Virus record (IMG/VR): IMGVR_UViG_3300032229_000649
Coordinates: 1 to 43,915 of that record
Reading direction: 5' to 3' (one strand)
From: a virus
Length of the DNA: 43,915 nt
The number at the start of each line of letters is the position of its first letter. Within the stretch, counting starts at the first letter, position 1. The notes under the pieces were generated by a model. That model did not search any database and was not told the DNA's origin. It worked only from the letters and a program-made list of their open reading frames with translations. A program made the position numbers and the translations under genes. Positions 1 to 11,300 of this stretch are shown here, piece after piece.

Positions 1-1420
1 GAGGAAGAGTTCCTGGCATACGAATTGGTGAATCCATAGGAGTACGAGGCTCCCCAAGAATTCCAGAAGTATCTAACTCTCCTTCTGCAACTGCATTAGG
101 GATAGGAACATACGACTCTGCTGGTTCTGTCATTGATGCAGGAATATCTATCATATTTCCGTTACCAAGTTCTACCTTAACAGTTTGTGTAGCTGCATCC
201 ATAGAACGAATATTTCCTTGGTACTTTTGATTTCCACCAATGATTACACGTCCACCCATTTTTGCAAATTTGCCTGATTTATCACGCAGTTGAACATTTG
301 CTCTTGCTGCTTTATCTGCAGGAGTATCAACTCCATCACCTTTACCTGATGTTGGTCCTTGTTCGCCAGCAGCAGTAAGACTGTCATCTACAAAATCCCA
401 AGAGTCAGACATCTCATCTTCAAGAGCTAAATCATCTAGTAACTCCCAGTCAAGATCAGGAGCTGCTTCTTCATACATTTTGCTTTCTTCTGGATATAAC
501 TTATCTACCTTATGTGCAATAAAAGGTTCGTTATCTAGAAGTGCTGCAATAAAAAGTGCTGTTTCAGTGTCTACAGGAATTTGTCCGCAAGGTGTTCTAT
601 CGTTAGGGTCGTCAAGAATTTTGTCATACATAGACATATCGGCATCTGTCATGCCCATGTCATCCCAGTCGCCATCATCCCAAACATAAATATGACCTGC
701 TGGCTCAATACGGTACAAGCGGTCAATACCTGATCCGTCTAAACGAATACGGGCAAAAAATTCAATTACATTATCTTCAGGCATTGTCTTTGAGGTAATA
801 AAAGAATCGTAATTAACTCTCTTTGGCATCTCGTATTCCATAGGATCTAAGCCACCTGCAGTAATTGAGTTTGACTTAGCTTTTTTGTTTTCACGTTCTA
901 CAATTGCAGAAGCCCATGAACGAGCAGCATCTCCACCCCAAAGAGCCCAAGCAATGCGACCATTTGATGGATAATTCTTTTGTCCTGGCTTGTAGCCAGT
1001 TCCCTTTTTATCTACTTCGTGACGAGGGAAGTATTTAGCAATATGACGAATTTTACGAATACCAATTTGACCGCCACGAGCAAGGGTTCGAGCAGTGTTG
1101 AGACCAACAGATGTTCCACCGCGATTTTCTTCTTTACGCCACTCAAGGCCGCGCTTTGCCTCAGCAACAACTGAGTCAGGAATTGTGTACATACGGTCAT
1201 TATTTGAAAAAACTTTAATATCTAAATCTGTAAGCGCTGCCGCTGCAAGCTCTACTGCAGGACCAGTTGGTCGGACATCTTTAGCGCTCCAGTAAGTTGC
1301 TGCAATAAGAGGCTCTTTAATATCAAGCTCTAGAACAACGTTCTTTGATTCATCTACTATTGCACCTAAGGTCTCAGAGATAAAGAGAACTTTAGACCCG
1401 TTACGGCCAACATAGTCCAT
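1..1420 (-). CDS. Virion-associated protein, C-terminus beyond window edge
   Basis: The frame opens at an ATG at 1420 and stays open for 473 codons to the left edge, so the 3' end is missing. Around residues 86-169 is a conserved phage block: HEVDKKG near 134, then GRIAWALWGGD near 154-164 and a following SW. I know this W-G-G-D block from capsid or scaffold-region proteins of actinophages. A later stretch reads RDKSGKFAKMGGRV and resembles a small beta-barrel segment of the same proteins. Its ATG overlaps the stop of the upstream gene by one base (TAATG), so translation is probably coupled. Position after portal and polyvalent genes suggests a head-assembly or structural role. No protease active site could be identified. 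An exact function is not claimed. Confidence 0.8.
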   Translation of the reverse strand, partial: MDYVGRNGSKVLFISETLGAIVDESKNVVLELDIKEPLIAATYWSAKDVRPTGPAVELAAAALTDLDIKVFSNNDRMYTIPDSVVAEAKRGLEWRKEENRGGTSVGLNTARTLARGGQIGIRKIRHIAKYFPRHEVDKKGTGYKPGQKNYPSNGRIAWALWGGDAARSWASAIVERENKKAKSNSITAGGLDPMEYEMPKRVNYDSFITSKTMPEDNVIEFFARIRLDGSGIDRLYRIEPAGHIYVWDDGDWDDMGMTDADMSMYDKILDDPNDRTPCGQIPVDTETALFIAALLDNEPFIAHKVDKLYPEESKMYEEAAPDLDWELLDDLALEDEMSDSWDFVDDSLTAAGEQGPTSGKGDGVDTPADKAARANVQLRDKSGKFAKMGGRVIIGGNQKYQGNIRSMDAATQTVKVELGNGNMIDIPASMTEPAESYVPIPNAVAEGELDTSGILGEPRTPMDSPIRMPGTLP

Positions 1421-2127
1421 TACTTGATCTCCTCTGTTACTGGGCCACCAGCGACCCATGCACGACATGTGCGGGATGCAGCGCATTTAAAGTCGAATGC
1501 TTCACAATACCCTAAATCTCCAGCATCGATTGAGCCCCAAGCATCATTTCCTTCTTCATTACCAAGCCCAGAAGCAATACAATCAAGCATCTTTGGAGTC
1601 TGAATAAACACAGCACAACTGCCACATCTTTGTTTCTTAGCAGTCTCAGTATCTACAGACCACTCATCTGCAAGTGCTTGCCAATACTCATCATTTGGCT
1701 CTGCAGGATTGAGAGGTCCGTACATAGCGGTGTCAATAGCGTTCTTACGATTATCAAGGTTAATACCAATATCTTGGGTCGCAGGAGGACATCCTTCAGA
1801 TGTCTCTACAGCTGCTGTCATAGCTTTCTTAAGTACATAATCTACTCTGTATTTTTCTACATCTTTGTAAGTAAGATACTTACCCATTGACTCTGCTCTT
1901 TGGAACATTTCACGGACAACTTTGTAGTTAGCTGGTTCAATGTAGATAAATGACTTACCGTCAAGACTTACATCGCCTTCTGCGTATGAGCGAAACTTGC
2001 CATCTATAAGAGTAGAAATCCCAAATCGTTCACTATAAAAAACTAGTTGCTTTACAACATCTTCACCTTTTAGGTATGCAAGAGCCATTCCTTCTTCAGG
2101 ATAGGACTTAACCACTACGGTTTTCAT
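1420..2127 (-). CDS. Cys-rich phage structural-region protein
   Basis: This encodes 235 residues. The N-terminal 100 residues form an unrecognised mixed alpha/beta region. From about residue 130 is a block found in many phage structural clusters: YGPLNPAEPNDEYW, then CGSC near 168, a further Cys in the DCIASG segment, and a C-terminal group YCEAFDFKC...TC. Six cysteines in this spacing suggest a metal or Fe-S site. The 330-residue protein at 14386-15378 has a related C-x2-C...C...C cluster, so the phage has two such domains in one cluster. The start overlaps the upstream stop (ATGA), and the stop overlaps the next start by one base. A virion role is inferred from context. Confidence 0.85.
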   Translation of the reverse strand: MKTVVVKSYPEEGMALAYLKGEDVVKQLVFYSERFGISTLIDGKFRSYAEGDVSLDGKSFIYIEPANYKVVREMFQRAESMGKYLTYKDVEKYRVDYVLKKAMTAAVETSEGCPPATQDIGINLDNRKNAIDTAMYGPLNPAEPNDEYWQALADEWSVDTETAKKQRCGSCAVFIQTPKMLDCIASGLGNEEGNDAWGSIDAGDLGYCEAFDFKCAASRTCRAWVAGGPVTEEIK

Positions 2128-2261
2128 TTATCCTCTTCCTTTTTAGGTTCAGCATCTTCGTCATCATCGGCTGCTGCTGGATCCCAGAAAGCTACATCCA
2201 TAAGCCTTCTGTATGCAGCAATCATTGCCTCTGTGTAAAGTTCTTTATCTGTAAGACTCAT
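2124..2261 (-). CDS. Small acidic hypothetical protein (45 aa)
   Basis: The ORF starts at an ATG that overlaps the upstream stop (TAATG) and ends in a TGA that overlaps the next ATG (ATGA). It is therefore locked on both sides into the structural operon. The N-terminal half is a predicted amphipathic helix (MSLTDKELYTEAMIAAYRRL). The C-terminal half is highly charged (ADDDEDAEPKKEEDK). No family was recognised. The tight overlaps are the main evidence that it is a real gene; a small assembly or chaperone-like role is only a guess. Confidence 0.7.
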   Translation of the reverse strand: MSLTDKELYTEAMIAAYRRLMDVAFWDPAAADDDEDAEPKKEEDK

Positions 2262-2362
2262 TATACATTATCCTTTTTTTCAGAGTCTTTTTCAGATTCT
2301 TTCATTGCTGGAAATGACTTTTGATTGTCAGATAAAGCTTTTGGCATAATAGCCTCTTCCAT
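2261..2362 (-). CDS. Very small Lys/Glu-rich hypothetical protein (33 aa)
   Basis: A 33-codon ORF begins four bases after the stop of the giant gene and ends in a one-base overlap with the next ATG. The sequence (MEEAIMPKALSDNQKSF, then a Lys/Glu/Asp-rich tail) is likely disordered. It sits exactly in the gap between two certain genes. An internal ATG five codons in (MPKALSD) is another possible start. No family was recognised and support comes only from operon packing. Confidence 0.5.
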   Translation of the reverse strand: MEEAIMPKALSDNQKSFPAMKESEKDSEKKDNV

Positions 2363-2366
2363 ATCT

Positions 2367-5300
2367 TCAGGGATTGATAACACCTGTATCTCCTTTCACT
2401 TCTCCTATGGTTAATGCTAGTAGATTAGCTTCTTTTTGGAAACCCTCTTGTCGTAGCAATGTCAGCAATGTCTGGTGCCATGCTTGGTTATGGCCTCCTC
2501 CAGTATTGCTCTTCCATCCACCTTCCATAAGGTGAGCTATTTCGTGAAGCAAAGCTACCTTAGAAATTCCTCTTTTTCTAACCAAAACTACAGGGAACTC
2601 GACACCCTTTAAAGGATCTCCATCTGCGAAAGCTTCGCTATTTGCAAGACCTATACCAGCTTCAATTCCTCCACCATAAGGAGTTCCATCGGAACCTTCC
2701 CATGAAGGGTCATCTCCTAGCATCTTATCGGCTACAGATCCTCCAGCCAAATAGAATAGCTTGTTGCCATAACCATATTTTTTCAATATATCGGCAATAT
2801 ATTTTCCAATTTCATTTCTATCTTTAATTAGCTCTTGTCCTTCTAGAATTCTTGAGGCAAAAATTCCGTGTGCAGACTCTAAATTATCGTTATCTTTTCC
2901 TTCTTCTGAAGTACGGTCATAGTTAATGTCATCCCATAAATCGTATTCTTCATCATTGACAGTAAGTTTTGTAGGTTGTTTAGAGGCATCTTTATTCTTT
3001 GGAGTATTTTTAGCAATCTCTTCTCCAGTTTGACCTTGTTCTCCAACATTAGGTTCTGGAGTTGCTTCTGTAGTTTCAGGTGTTTGATCAGCGATCTGCT
3101 CGCCAGTTTGACCTTCACTGCCTACGCCTTCGCCAGCTTCTGGTGGACCAAAAGGATCGCTTTGAGCAATAAAGTCTGGAACTTCATCGCTAACAAGTTC
3201 TTTGTCAAAAACAAAACTTGGGTGCATCTCTGGTGGAACGTAACCTTCACTTACTGGCTCCCCTGCTCTATCACCAGTTGTCTCTACAAATTTTGGCTCT
3301 TTGTTGTTTTTAATTTGCTTAGGGAACTTTCCTTTTTCTGCATCTTCAACCATTTCGCTAGCTTTACCTCTAACAACGCGAACTGGGACAAAAGGAATGT
3401 TTTCAGCAATAGCTGCTTGTAATCTGTGATTTCCTTCGCCAACAAAAGCCATACCTGTTTCATCATCGTAGATAACCATGATTGGGTCGTTGAACGGCTT
3501 TCCATTGAAATCTCTTATTGCAAATCCTTTACCTTCACGAAGAGACTTTCTGTAAGACTCTATAGCTTCCTCGTTTCCAGCAACATTGCCAGCCATATCT
3601 TTTAGCGCATCGGTAGAAACAAAACCTACAGTGCTTCTGGATCCAACTAATCCGCCAGATCCACCATCTTTATAGTCTTGTAATCCTGGGAAAGAAGATC
3701 CAACTTGATCAGGTGTATCTCCTTTTTTAATTCCAAGCATCCAGTTAACTGCATCTTGAGCTTGCTTTGCAGCAACAATAATCATTCCCGGGTCATCTTG
3801 AAGAGGCTTCAACCAACCTTGTGCGTATGAAGCTGTATTACCCCAATCGATTTCTACACCAAACTCTGCAGCAATGAGTGCAACTGTAATTTCTGCAATA
3901 AGTTCTTCTTCGCCACGGCTTGCTTTATGGTTTCCATAGTTATCTTGAAGATCTTTGCGCTTTCCTTCTTTACCTAAGCGTGAGATATGTCCTGTGCTAT
4001 GACCTAATTCATGGAAAAGGGTTTCAATGAAACCTACACTAGTGTCAAACTGCTCTCTTAGTGGTAGATAAATTTTATCTACTGAAGGCAAGTAATAAGC
4101 CTTATCTTGAGGCTTGTAGATAATCTCTGGATGATCTGCATATGACTCTAATATTTGCTTTTCAATGTCTGAGACTGGAACTGGATCTTTCTTTACCAAA
4201 GGTGGAAGGTTTAGTTTCTCGAACTGAGAAACGTTAAATACTGGAACTTCTGTAAAGTAGATGTATCCTTCTTTTTTAATGCTTCCATCTGGCTGCTTTA
4301 CTTCTTTAGTTACAACGTTAGGCTTTAGAATCTTTGTGCCTGTCTCGCCCTTACGAACAAAGCCTCCTAGTGATTTACCTTGATTGAAGGTCAAGAATCT
4401 AGGGTCTGTCCAATCATTTAGATGCATTGCTGCCCAGAGAGCAAGTGTGTTAGTTCCTTGATAACTCTTGTTTGTTTTTCCGTTTGTTGGAAGGAAGCCT
4501 CCGCCAGACCATCCCTTTGTCCAAGGAACAACGCCCTTTTCAATAAGTTCGATTAGTCGGTTAGCAACTTCCAAAGTCTTCTGATCTGTAATCTTTCTAG
4601 CCTTGACAACCTCGTTGCCAACCTCTTCTGGAGTTACAGGTTCTGGATCTGGTGTAACGGTCATTCCGCTAAGTTTTTCAACGTCAGTTAGCTGAGGCTT
4701 TTCATCATCTTCAGATGTGACATCGTAAATCCACTTTAGGTTTTCTCCAATGTCAATAGCCTTCTTTGCGCGAGTAGCGGCAACGTATGAGATTCTAAGT
4801 TCTTCTGGGTCAGGAAGTTGCATCTCTCCTTCATCATTGATCTCAGGTTGCTTGAAATCATCAAAAAGCTTTACGCGATCCCATTCTTTACCCTTTGACT
4901 TATGTGCTGTAATAATTTCAGCGTCAATAGGGATTCTTGGAGGATAGTTTTGTACCCATCGTCTAACATCGTTAATTAAATTAAGGATATCTTCTTCTTG
5001 CTCTTTTCCAAAAGCCTTTTCAAAAGAGAATTTTTCTGGGTTATATGTAAAGTCCTTCAAAAGAAAATCTTTATATGACTTTGAGTTTTGGAAAGATATT
5101 ACTCCGTCTTTAATTGTGTATGTAAGCTTTCCTTTAAACCCACTATTAGTTCTACCAGTACCGAGCTCTCCAGTAATTCCGTCTGCGAGTGCTTCCTTGC
5201 CTACAGGAACGTATGCATCTGTTCTAAACCCTGTACCACGGATAGGAGTAATACTGTTGAGCTTATCTACCAACTCTTTTATAGTCATCTTTCTATCTCT

Positions 5301-8300
5301 TAGAAGACGAACCATGTACATCGCTCCACCTACTGATTTGCCATCCTGAACTGCCTTTAGGACTTCGTTCCAGTTTTGGAAACCTGCTAAATCTTCATGG
5401 AGTTTTGGCTTCTTGTATGCAGGTGTTCCCTTGTTAGCTGCAATCAACCATGCTGCAGACTTTGCATATGACATAGCCTTGTAGTAGGTCTCTAAGTTTA
5501 ATCCTGGATTCTTTCCCTTAGCTAATAGGTCAAAGACACTGTCGATAACTCCACCGTTTGATCTAGCAATAATTGCAGTAGGGTCTTCCATATTCTCTAC
5601 AATTTCGCCGTCGTCTTCTCCAGGCTTTCCTACTACCTTATTTTTAGAGTTAAGTAGAGTTAGGAATCTGTTTCCTATTCCTGCAACCTTTGCACCGAAA
5701 CGGAATGTCTGAGTTAGGTATAGCTCTTTTGCATTCTTTACGTTATTAAGCTCATCTACAGCTCCACGGAATGCATAGATAGCTTGATTACTATCTCCAA
5801 CATATACCTTTTGAATTCCTTCTTGGTCAGCCAAAAGTTTTACAATTACTGGGTTCATATCCTGAGCTTCATCAAAGAAGAACATATCGTTCTTTCTATC
5901 TTTAAATTGCTTAGTGCTAGTTGATCCAGAATTTAAACCATCTACAAATTGAGGTTTAGTTAGCGCCCAAGCTTTAAGCATATGTGAGTAATCAATTCTT
6001 GATAGCTTCTTTGAGGAAGGATCCCAACCTTCTTCAGTACTTACATCTTTCCACATTTTCTTTGCATACTCGACAAGAATTGGTGGAACTGTGTCGTAGA
6101 ATGGAGTTTTCTTAGTGAAATGCTTTTCAGTTAAGACATCATCTGCTGAAATTGCAAATCTATCTACTGCTTCTCTTATCTCTTGAACAAGATCGTTTCT
6201 TCCTAGAGTTGTTTCTGTGCCTCTGATAGATACAGTTACTGGCTCGTACTGGTAGTACTCAAATAGGTTTACATAGTCAGTGTAATCGATAAGACTTCTC
6301 TCATTTATCTTAAAGACACTGCTAAGTTTATTTCTTTCCTTGTGATTATCTGGAAGCATTGAGTAGACAATGTTGTCCATAGTTCTAGAATCTACGTTCT
6401 GAGGCATTCTGCCTTGAGCTTCTTCAGCAGTTTCTTTGTTAAATACAATGTAGAGAAGTTTCTTAGCTGGATTTTCTGCCAAAATTCTCTTTGCAGCAAG
6501 AACTAGAGTAGAAGTCTTTCCAGTACCAGCCAAAGCTTGAACTATGACATCTCCACCAGTCATAATTGCATCAACAATCTTCTTCTGCTCTTCTGTTGGA
6601 GGGAACTTAGAGATGTTGTTATAGTCAAATGAGCTCTCTGATTCACCAAGAAGAGTTCCGTTGCCAAAGTTATCGGCGTCTGTTCCTTCAGTATCTTCTG
6701 GTTCATTGATAACAATCATTGCGTTAAGATTTGTTACTGGATCTATGAAGTCTTGGAGAACTCTCTCAAGCTCTAATGAGAATGAACGCTTGTCATTCTC
6801 GGTACGCCAGATAATTGATCCGTCTGGTTTAATAGTTGCAACAGGTTGATTTCTAAGGAATAGATCCTTAGTTGCTCTAAATACAATTAAGTCATCTGCT
6901 GAATCTAAGCTTAAATCTACGCCTTTATCTTTAAGCTCTTTCTCAGTTGGTTTGTCTATTGCAAAAGTTACATCGAATAGATTTCCAGTTTTAAGACTTG
7001 GAAGAGAGCTTTCAGTTGTTCCTCGTGCAGGAAGATTCTCTTTTACCTTTGAAACTACAGAAGTAGATGTCTTTACAAAGTTAGTTTCCTTTACCTTGTC
7101 ATCTCGTTCTTTTTCTGCAGACTTAAACTTCTCTGCAAGCTCATCAGGATTTACTGCGCCTTCTGCAGGTGTAGTTCCTTGAATGTCCTTGATCTTATTT
7201 GCAATATCTTTAACAGTTGTCTCACCCTTAGGCTTAACTACTGGTACAAATTCAGGTCGGAAAACAATTGAAAGATTCTTAGCCGCTACAGGCTCTCTTT
7301 CATTAGTATCGTCATATCTAACCTTTACATAATTCTTATACTTTCCACCCTGATATGAATCAAGAAGAACGCTTACAGTTCCAGTTCTCTTAGTCTTGGC
7401 GTGGATAACCTTGTCGCCAGGCTTAATTAAAGTAACTCCGTCAGAGGAGATATGGAAACCTGTTTCTCCTTCTGCGTTTTCAGGCTTAGCAGTTACTGCC
7501 TCTTTAATGGTTTCATCGACATTAAGGCCCTTGACAGCTTCTTCAATAGATGCATCTGGCTTAGAGGTTGTGATCGCATCAATTGCATCGTTAACAACTG
7601 TTGCTACCTGCTCAGGAGTTACATCCTCACCCTTAACAGGCTGTATTTCAGGGATAACAACTGGATCAACGTCTGGAATAGCTTCGATAGTTTCTGTCTC
7701 TATCTGGGCATTGGTCTTGTCAGCATTTTCTTTTCTGCGATAAATTCCGCCTTCTAGTTTTTTATTTAAGAACCAGCCAGTTCCACCGTCTTCTCTTGGG
7801 GACTGTCTTTCTGTAAAAATTTGACCAGTATTGAGATTTGCCCTTAAAACTTTTACAAAATTAGATGGATCTACTTCGTCGTCTTCTAATTTAACAACTT
7901 CAAGCAAATCTCCATCAAAACCAAAAATAAAGTCGCTAGGCTTTATATCTTTGACTCTTGCATTAGGAATAAAGTCTGTGTTTTCTGGATCTTTAACCCA
8001 TTCTTCATTAATTTTATCTCCGTATAAAGGTGAGACATATTCCTTTGGAGAGTCTGAAGATTCTTCGCCTTCAACAATAGTTACAGGTTCTTCTACTACA
8101 GAATTTACTTCATCTATAGCTGCATCAACATTTTCACTAGTTACAGGTTTTCCAGCAAGTCCTTCAGAAACAATCTTGTCAGCTTCTCTCTTAGAAGCTT
8201 TCTTCTTTTCTTCAGCTAGAGAAAGTACCCACTTCTTAAATCCTTCTGCGTAAGCTGCGCTTCCTCCAGTAGGAATGTTGCCAGCTTTGAGATTTTCAAG

Positions 8301-11300
8301 TAGCTTTCTTAGAACTTGATCGGTTACTCCAACATCGAATAATGCATTGTGGAAATCAGAAGAGTCAGTAGTAACTCCTAGACGCTCTGCTAGTTGATTA
8401 AGAGCATTAGAAGGTGCTTTCCATGAACCTACACCTGAGCTATTTATAGTCCATGTCCAAGCGTTTCCTAGAGCGGAGAAAGCTTCATCTCCTTCTGCAG
8501 GATTCTCAGGGAATGTAACTGTCCCACGTTCAATTTTTTGCAGTGCTTGAGCAATTGGTAGCGTGTCAATTGATCCCTTTAGCTCAAAATCAATTCCAAC
8601 TTTCTGAGCCCAGCGCTGTAATACGTTTAAATCAAATCCAATATTTTGTCCAACAAGAATTGGATCTGCGCCAAAGAAGTCAACAAGTTTTTGTAGCTGA
8701 TCCTTGATGCTTGGCTGTGTAGCTAGCCATTCATCTGTTATTGGGTTGCCTTCAGCATCTCTCATTCTATTTGCACGAAGAACCTTGTTTCCTTCACTAT
8801 CTGTTTCATAATAGTAATCGCCCAAAGGCTTTTCAGGATTAATGTAGATGTTAAGCTCTTCTACCTTTTCACCACCAACATATCTAACCGCAGCTGCTTG
8901 GATAGGCGCATCTGGGTTTAATACGTTCTGTACATCGTTTCCTAAAGTTTCAAAGTCAAAAACTACATATCCATTTTCTCTAGCATCTAGAGCTGCTTGG
9001 ATGTTAGCTCCATCTCCGAGGTCCAAAAGCAACTCGGCTGAACCGTAGAATGCAGGTAGTTTTGGCTTGGATACTTTCGGTGCAACCTCGATAGATCCTT
9101 CAGCGTTAAAGGTGTATCCCTTATCTGCTTCTGCAATTTTTTCTTGACGTTCTTTTTCAAGCTGAGAATAATTAGGAAGAGACTTATCTGGTCTATCTAG
9201 AGGTTCTTTATCTCCTGATGTTGGAAGATTTACTTCTCCACGAATAATGTCGATTGGGGTAGCTTCACGCCATTCCTTAACCTGTGTTTGGTGTCCAACA
9301 TAGTGTCCTTCAAGAGATGTAACTCCATCTTTAGTTCCAAGAACCTTGGTAACTGTGAAGAACTCTTTAGCCCCATTTTTGTTCTTTCTAAATGCAATAT
9401 CTCCAACTTGAACTTCAGATGCTGGTACGTTAGATACATAAGATGCTTTTTCAACTGGCTTAACAGGAGTATTTTCAGTTTCATTGTTAACTGCTTCTAC
9501 TTCTGGAGGAGTCCAAAGACCCTTACGGCGTTCAGCTTCTTTCTTATATTCTGCTAAAGCTGCTTCGTATCTTTCTATATCAGCAGGGTTCTTTAATCCC
9601 CACTTCTTTCCTTCGGTACCGTTTGGTCGCTTGAATGTTCCAATTATTTGTAGTTTTCCAGTAGGACTAAAAGACTTCATTTCTGGCTTGCTCAGTACTG
9701 GTAAGTCTCCCTTTTCTGGAGGTGTAACTCCACGGTATACCTGTACTTCTGTGTCGTCTGCCCAAAGCTTAGTACTTTGTTCTACAGAGTTTGGATAGTA
9801 TCCAGTAAGTCTAGTCGCTGGAACTGTTTCCATATCTCTATCTTTAGTAAGACCTGTTTCAATACTTACAATTGTAAAATAATCATCTTTGAAAACATCG
9901 CCAGGCTTTAAGTTAGGTGCAGCAACCAAAGCGATACTTGGTTGTGGTCCTTGAGGCTTTTCTGTTTCTTTAACCTCTGCAGTAGGAGCTTCTTCTGGCT
10001 TTTCAGCTGGCTTTGAACCAAGAACAATGTCATCAATTATCTTTGTAACTGCATCTAGCTCATCTTTGAGAGCTTTCTTCTGTGCTGGAGTTGTTTCTTC
10101 AGAAAGATCTGCCTTATCAATTTTTCTTTGAATCTTACGACGCTTGTCAACAAGAGCCTTAAGAATTTCTTTATCTCTCTCAGTAAGAGGAGTTGGCTTT
10201 TCTTCTGCAGCTGGTGCAGGAGGTGTATCTGGCTTTTCTTCTGCTTCTGCAGCTGGTGTTTCTACGACAGGTGCTGCTTCTGGTTTTTCAGATGGCTTAC
10301 TCTCTGCTTCAGCTCCAGTGCTTTCTGGCTTATCTGGAAGGTTCTTAATGAACTCCCAACCAAGCTCAGCATTAACTAAACGACTAATGTCTTCCATTTC
10401 TTCTGTAGTCAAAGAATCTAACTGGAAAAGCATCTGCTTTACTGCTGAACGTCGAGGGAAATCTAAAGTAAATGCGTCTTGACCGAACTCTGAATCAACA
10501 ATCTTAATCATCATTTGTTGACGATGACGCTTTTCTTTCTTAAGAGCTTTTCTTTCTGCTCTTGTCAGTTTTTTGCGTTGCTGTACTTGCTTGATTAAAG
10601 CATCAAGATTAGGGTTCTCATCTTCTTTAACGCTATCAATTAAAGCTTCATCAACTAAATCTGAGTCATCATCATCTGCTACTTCTTCTCCGCCAAGATC
10701 TTCAGGGGCAGTAAATTTGTAATCGTCCCACCACTCCCCTCCGTACTGCTTTCTAGGAATAGGTAGCTCATCTACAATTTCACCAGTATTAATATTTACC
10801 CAAGAACCGTCTTCTTGCTTAATCCAAGTAGATGATCTGCCATTAAGATCTTTACTGGTAGCTCTAGTTCCAGCAGGTAGTTCATCAAACTCTTTTGGAG
10901 ACTTCTGTCCTCTTTTTACAGCTTCTGCTTCTTCGAGAAGACGATTATTTTCTTCTATTTCTTTCATTAAATCTTCTGGCTCTGCCCCAGGTAATTCTTT
11001 TTGTATCTTTGCAAGTACGTCACCTAGCTCGGCACGCTCTTGAAGAAGAACTTTAATTTTATCGTCTATGTTTCCTTCAGATACAGAAGTTAGAAATTCC
11101 TCTGGAGGATCAGTTTGAATTACTGTTTGTTGACTTGTAGGGGTTTCGTCACTAGGTATGCCTAGAGGATCACGAGTATATAATTCTTGGTCAAATTCAG
11201 TACCATCTTCTTTTTTCCATCCCTCCATGGTTTTCCATGTACCAGTTTGTGGATAATATGGACTACCGTCTGTATATTCAACTCTCCAGATAGATGGTTT